DNA from: JABFRJ01 sp031365465
GTDB lineage: Bacteria > Pseudomonadota > Alphaproteobacteria > Rhizobiales > Hyphomicrobiaceae
DNA: 8,165 nucleotides
Direction of reading: 5' to 3'
Assembly: GCA_031365465.1 (NCBI GenBank)
Contig: JANLYD010000454.1
Coordinates: 1 to 8,165, forward strand
The notes under the pieces are model-generated. The model was not told where the DNA came from. It searched no databases and worked only from the letters and a program-made list of their open reading frames with translations. The position numbers and the translations under genes are program-made. Every line of letters begins with the position of its first letter. Within the stretch, counting starts at the first letter, position 1. Of the stretch, positions 6,064 through 8,165 are shown one piece after another.

Positions 6064-6162
6064 AGGGCCTATGCCCAAACATGGCAGACCACCGTTCAGT
6101 GCATTCTACCTTCCGGACCACGACGCGCCATGCCGTCGCCTTGAAATCCGGCGTGCTCCTTT

Positions 6163-6306
6163 TCGTCATGGCCGCGCAGGCGGCCACCCAAGCAAGCGGC
6201 CTTTGTTCGTTGAAGTCGGGACGCGTTCCGACCTTCGCAGCGTGTTTGCAGTGACGCACCGAGGACGTCTGGCCTGCTTGGGTGGCCGCGTCCGCGGCCG
6301 TGACGG
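6163..6306. repeat. REP/BIME-like palindromic repeat element (144 bp)
   Basis: Two inverted arms of 32 bp (6163-6194 and 6275-6306) match at 28 of 32 positions, with the inner 15 bp (GCGGCCACCCAAGCA and its complement, 6180-6194 and 6275-6289) exact. Each arm also folds on itself through GGCCGC/GCGGCC with a 4-nt loop (6170-6185 and 6284-6299). The centre carries an 18-bp near-perfect palindrome, GTCGGGACGCGTTCCGAC (6215-6232), with a single G-T mismatch. This architecture of paired self-complementary units in opposite orientation is that of intergenic REP/BIME elements. The CATGGCCGCG..GGCGGCCACCCAAG style resembles dispersed repeats of alphaproteobacteria. It codes for nothing recognisable, and it lies about 100 nt upstream of the rpsA start. 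Confidence 0.75.
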
Positions 6307-6403
6307 CGCGTGGCATCGCAACTTTGATTTAATCGCATCCCCATCAACCGGCGCGTCGCGGACACATCCGTTGGCGATGCCTCTCAACACTCAGGACCAC
6401 TGC

Positions 6404-8119
6404 ATGACAGCCCAAACCGGCAATCGCGAAATGAACCCGACGCGCGACGATTTTATGGCGCTGCTGACGGAGAGCTTCGAAAAAGACGACGTCTACGAAG
6501 GCTCAGTCGTCAAAGGCAAGATTGTCGCCATCGAGAAAGACATCGCCGTCATCGACGTCGGCATGAAGATGGAGGGCCGCGTCGCTCTCAAAGAATTCGC
6601 CGTCAACGGCAAATCGGCTGACCTCAAGGTCGGTGACACCGTCGAGGTTTACCTCGAGCGCACCGAAAACGCGATGGGCGAAGCCGTGCTCAGCCGCGAC
6701 AAGGCCCGCCGCGAAGAGAGCTGGGTCAAGCTCGAGAAGCAGTTCAACGACAAGGAAGTCGTCACCGGCACGATCTTCAACAAGGTCAAGGGTGGCTTCA
6801 CCGTCGACCTCGACGGCGCCGTGGCGTTCCTGCCCGGTTCGCAGGTCGACGTGCGTCCGGTGCGCGACATCGGTCCGCTGATGCACTCGCCGCAGCCCTT
6901 CAAGATTTTGAAGATGGACCGCCGCCGCGGCAACATCGTCGTGTCCCGTCGTGAAATCCTCGAAGCAACCCGCGCCGAGCAGCGCACGGAAATCGTCGCC
7001 CGCCTGGCTGAAGGCCAGATTACCGATGGCCTCGTCAAGAACATCACCGACTACGGTGCGTTCGTGGATCTGGGCGGCATCGACGGCTTGCTGCACGTGA
7101 CCGACATGGCCTGGCGCCGCGTCAATCACCCGAGCGAGATCGTGAACGTCGGCGATACCATCAAGGTGCAGATCATCCGCATCAATCCCGATACGCAGCG
7201 CATTTCGCTGGGCATGAAGCAGCTGCAGTCCGACCCGTGGCAGGGCATCGAAGCCAAGTATCCGGTGCAGGGCAAGTTCACCGGCACGGTCACCAACATC
7301 GCTGATTACGGTGCGTTCGTGGAATTGGAGCCAGGCGTCGAAGGCCTGATCCACGTCTCCGAAATGAGCTGGACCAAGAAGAACGTGCACCCCGGCAAGA
7401 TCGTCGCCACCAGCCAGAAGGTCGAAGTGACCGTGCTGGAAGTCGATCCCAACAAGCGCCGCATCTCGCTTGGTCTCAAGCAGACGCAGGAAAATCCGTG
7501 GGATGACTTCCTCACCAAACATCCGCGCGGCACGATCGTCGAAGGCCCGATCCGTAACATCACCGAATTCGGTCTGTTCATCGGTCTGGAAAGCGGCGTC
7601 GACGGCATGGTCCACTTGTCCGATCTCGATTGGAACAAGCAGGGCGACGAAGCCATCAAGGACTACAAGAAGGGCGACACGGTCAAAGCCGTGGTGCTCG
7701 ATGTGGACAGCTCCAAGGAGCGCATCTCGCTTGGCATCAAGCAGGTGGGTGGCGATCCGATCGCAGCCGTCGGCAACATCAAGAAGGGTGACACCGTCAC
7801 CTGCGAAATCATGAAGGTCGAAGACGGTGGCATCGAGGTCAAGCTCGCCAACACCGAATTCACCACCTTCATCAAGCGGGCTGATCTCAGCCGTGACCGT
7901 GCCGAACAGCGCCCCGAGCGCTTCTCGGTCGGCAACAAGGTGGATGCCGCCGTCACCAACTTCGATCGCCAGACGCGCCGCGTGACGGTGTCGATCAAGG
8001 CGCTCGAAATCTCCGACGAGAAGAAGGCCGTCGCCGAATTCGGTTCGTCCGACAGCGGCGCGTCGCTGGGCGACATCTTCAAGGCCGCCATCAAGAAGAA
8101 GGAAGGTGACGACAAGTAA
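6404..8119 (+). CDS. rpsA: 30S ribosomal protein S1
   Basis: This 571-residue protein is complete and has the usual alphaproteobacterial S1 length. It binds mRNA leaders on the 30S subunit to help initiation. Six S1 (OB-fold) domains are visible at about residues 32-103, 117-185, 202-274, 286-361, 373-447 and 459-536. Domains 3 to 5 show the strongest RNA-binding repeat pattern, for example GLVKNITDYGAFVDLGGIDGLLHV...RISLGMKQ, GTVTNIADYGAFVELEPGVEGLIHVSEMSW...RISLGLKQ and GPIRNITEFGLFIGL...RISLGIKQ. The N-terminus has the class signature NPTRDDFMALLTESF. A Lys-rich tail ends the protein. The frame is open far upstream, but ATG 6404 is preferred: AGGA (6393-6396) lies 7 nt before it. ATG 6377 and ATG 6431 lack a Shine-Dalgarno. 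Upstream is a repeat-containing non-coding stretch rather than cmk; the 46 nt downstream show no gene. Confidence 0.97.
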   Translation: MTAQTGNREMNPTRDDFMALLTESFEKDDVYEGSVVKGKIVAIEKDIAVIDVGMKMEGRVALKEFAVNGKSADLKVGDTVEVYLERTENAMGEAVLSRDKARREESWVKLEKQFNDKEVVTGTIFNKVKGGFTVDLDGAVAFLPGSQVDVRPVRDIGPLMHSPQPFKILKMDRRRGNIVVSRREILEATRAEQRTEIVARLAEGQITDGLVKNITDYGAFVDLGGIDGLLHVTDMAWRRVNHPSEIVNVGDTIKVQIIRINPDTQRISLGMKQLQSDPWQGIEAKYPVQGKFTGTVTNIADYGAFVELEPGVEGLIHVSEMSWTKKNVHPGKIVATSQKVEVTVLEVDPNKRRISLGLKQTQENPWDDFLTKHPRGTIVEGPIRNITEFGLFIGLESGVDGMVHLSDLDWNKQGDEAIKDYKKGDTVKAVVLDVDSSKERISLGIKQVGGDPIAAVGNIKKGDTVTCEIMKVEDGGIEVKLANTEFTTFIKRADLSRDRAEQRPERFSVGNKVDAAVTNFDRQTRRVTVSIKALEISDEKKAVAEFGSSDSGASLGDIFKAAIKKKEGDDK

Positions 8120-8165
8120 GGTTGGCGCGAGTGGGATGGGCTGAAAGGCCTGCCCCTTGTACTGC

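Larger units (their letters stand above)
5810..6403. other. Long structured non-coding region upstream of rpsA
   Basis: About 590 bases between the PsiF-like gene's terminator and the S1 start contain no convincing gene. The stretch holds, in order, a perfect 16-bp palindrome (5824-5839); a small ACATC/GATGT hairpin (5891-5905); a GCCAAACGC/GCGGTTGGC hairpin with one mismatch (5910-5935); a possible promoter (5949-5977); an interrupted hairpin (6022-6063); a short GGGC/GCCC hairpin (6065-6076); and the 144-bp palindromic repeat (6163-6306). A 45-codon frame from GTG 5904 to TAA 6041 is open but has weak start signals and no recognised relatives. The cmk gene that usually precedes rpsA in this class is not here. 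The rpsA transcript could carry a long leader if its promoter lies in the first half. Confidence 0.6.

Noticed and set aside
5810..6100. 6S RNA or another known structured RNA gene
   Set aside because: A GAGCCGATAT stretch and several hairpins suggested it, but I could not form the long closing stem and central bubble expected of 6S RNA.
5945..6316. 123-codon minus-strand frame in the rpsA upstream region
   Set aside because: It is built largely from the palindromic repeat arms; such repeat-derived frames are frequently mis-annotated as hypothetical proteins. No Shine-Dalgarno or family evidence.
6056..6403. N-terminal extension of S1 from a TTG at 6056
   Set aside because: The extension translates the palindromic repeat and has no S1 similarity; ATG 6404 has a Shine-Dalgarno and gives the normal family length.
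6503..7615. Long (370-codon) minus-strand frame antisense to rpsA
   Set aside because: Its His/Asp/Val-rich repeats are the mirror of the S1 repeats and codon bias on the other strand; no independent start signals or family match.
1..8165. CRISPR array, tRNA genes, insertion sequence or prophage
   Set aside because: No regularly spaced direct repeats, no tRNA cloverleaf with CCA-proximal signature, and no transposase, integrase or phage gene seen on either strand.

Overview
The window looks like ordinary chromosome from an alphaproteobacterium, probably of the Hyphomicrobiales (Rhizobiales) type. The basis is high-GC coding with strong codon bias, a plant-type glutamate-cysteine ligase, a two-subunit-type glycyl-tRNA synthetase beta chain, a six-domain ribosomal protein S1 of about 570 residues, and a GGCCGC/GCGGCC palindromic intergenic repeat. 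The genus cannot be fixed from the sequence alone. No phage, plasmid, transposase, CRISPR array, tRNA or rRNA gene is visible.

Layout, left to right. (1) Positions 1-383 (+) hold the C-terminal end of a glutamate-cysteine ligase for glutathione synthesis. (2) Positions 411-1271 (-) encode an unrecognised membrane-anchored protein with a Pro/Ala-rich linker and a two-cysteine C-terminal domain; it converges on the ligase gene. (3) Positions 1583-1822 (+) encode a very small secreted protein with six cysteines in a mirror-symmetric spacing. (4) Positions 1855-2730 (-) encode a metal-dependent amidohydrolase of the Amidohydrolase_2 family, tail to tail with the small gene. (5) Positions 2860-5184 (+) are glyS, divergent from the amidohydrolase and without glyQ beside it. 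(6) Positions 5363-5746 (+) encode a secreted PsiF-repeat protein with a Pro/Thr linker and a Met/Lys-rich tail, bounded by a candidate terminator upstream and a strong intrinsic terminator downstream. (7) Positions 5810-6403 are a long non-coding stretch with a perfect 16-bp palindrome, several hairpins, a possible promoter, and a 144-bp REP/BIME-like inverted-repeat element. (8) Positions 6404-8119 (+) are rpsA, complete, with all six S1 domains.

The genes mostly appear to be independent transcription units: orientations alternate, and only glyS, the PsiF-like gene and rpsA share a strand in sequence, separated by terminators. Housekeeping functions (glutathione synthesis, glycine charging, ribosomal protein S1) are interleaved with small envelope or periplasmic proteins of unknown role. 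No new multi-gene system is evident. The points most worth a second look are the symmetric six-cysteine protein, the PsiF/Met-rich protein, the repeat-loaded leader upstream of rpsA, and the departures from the usual glyQ-glyS and cmk-rpsA gene orders.
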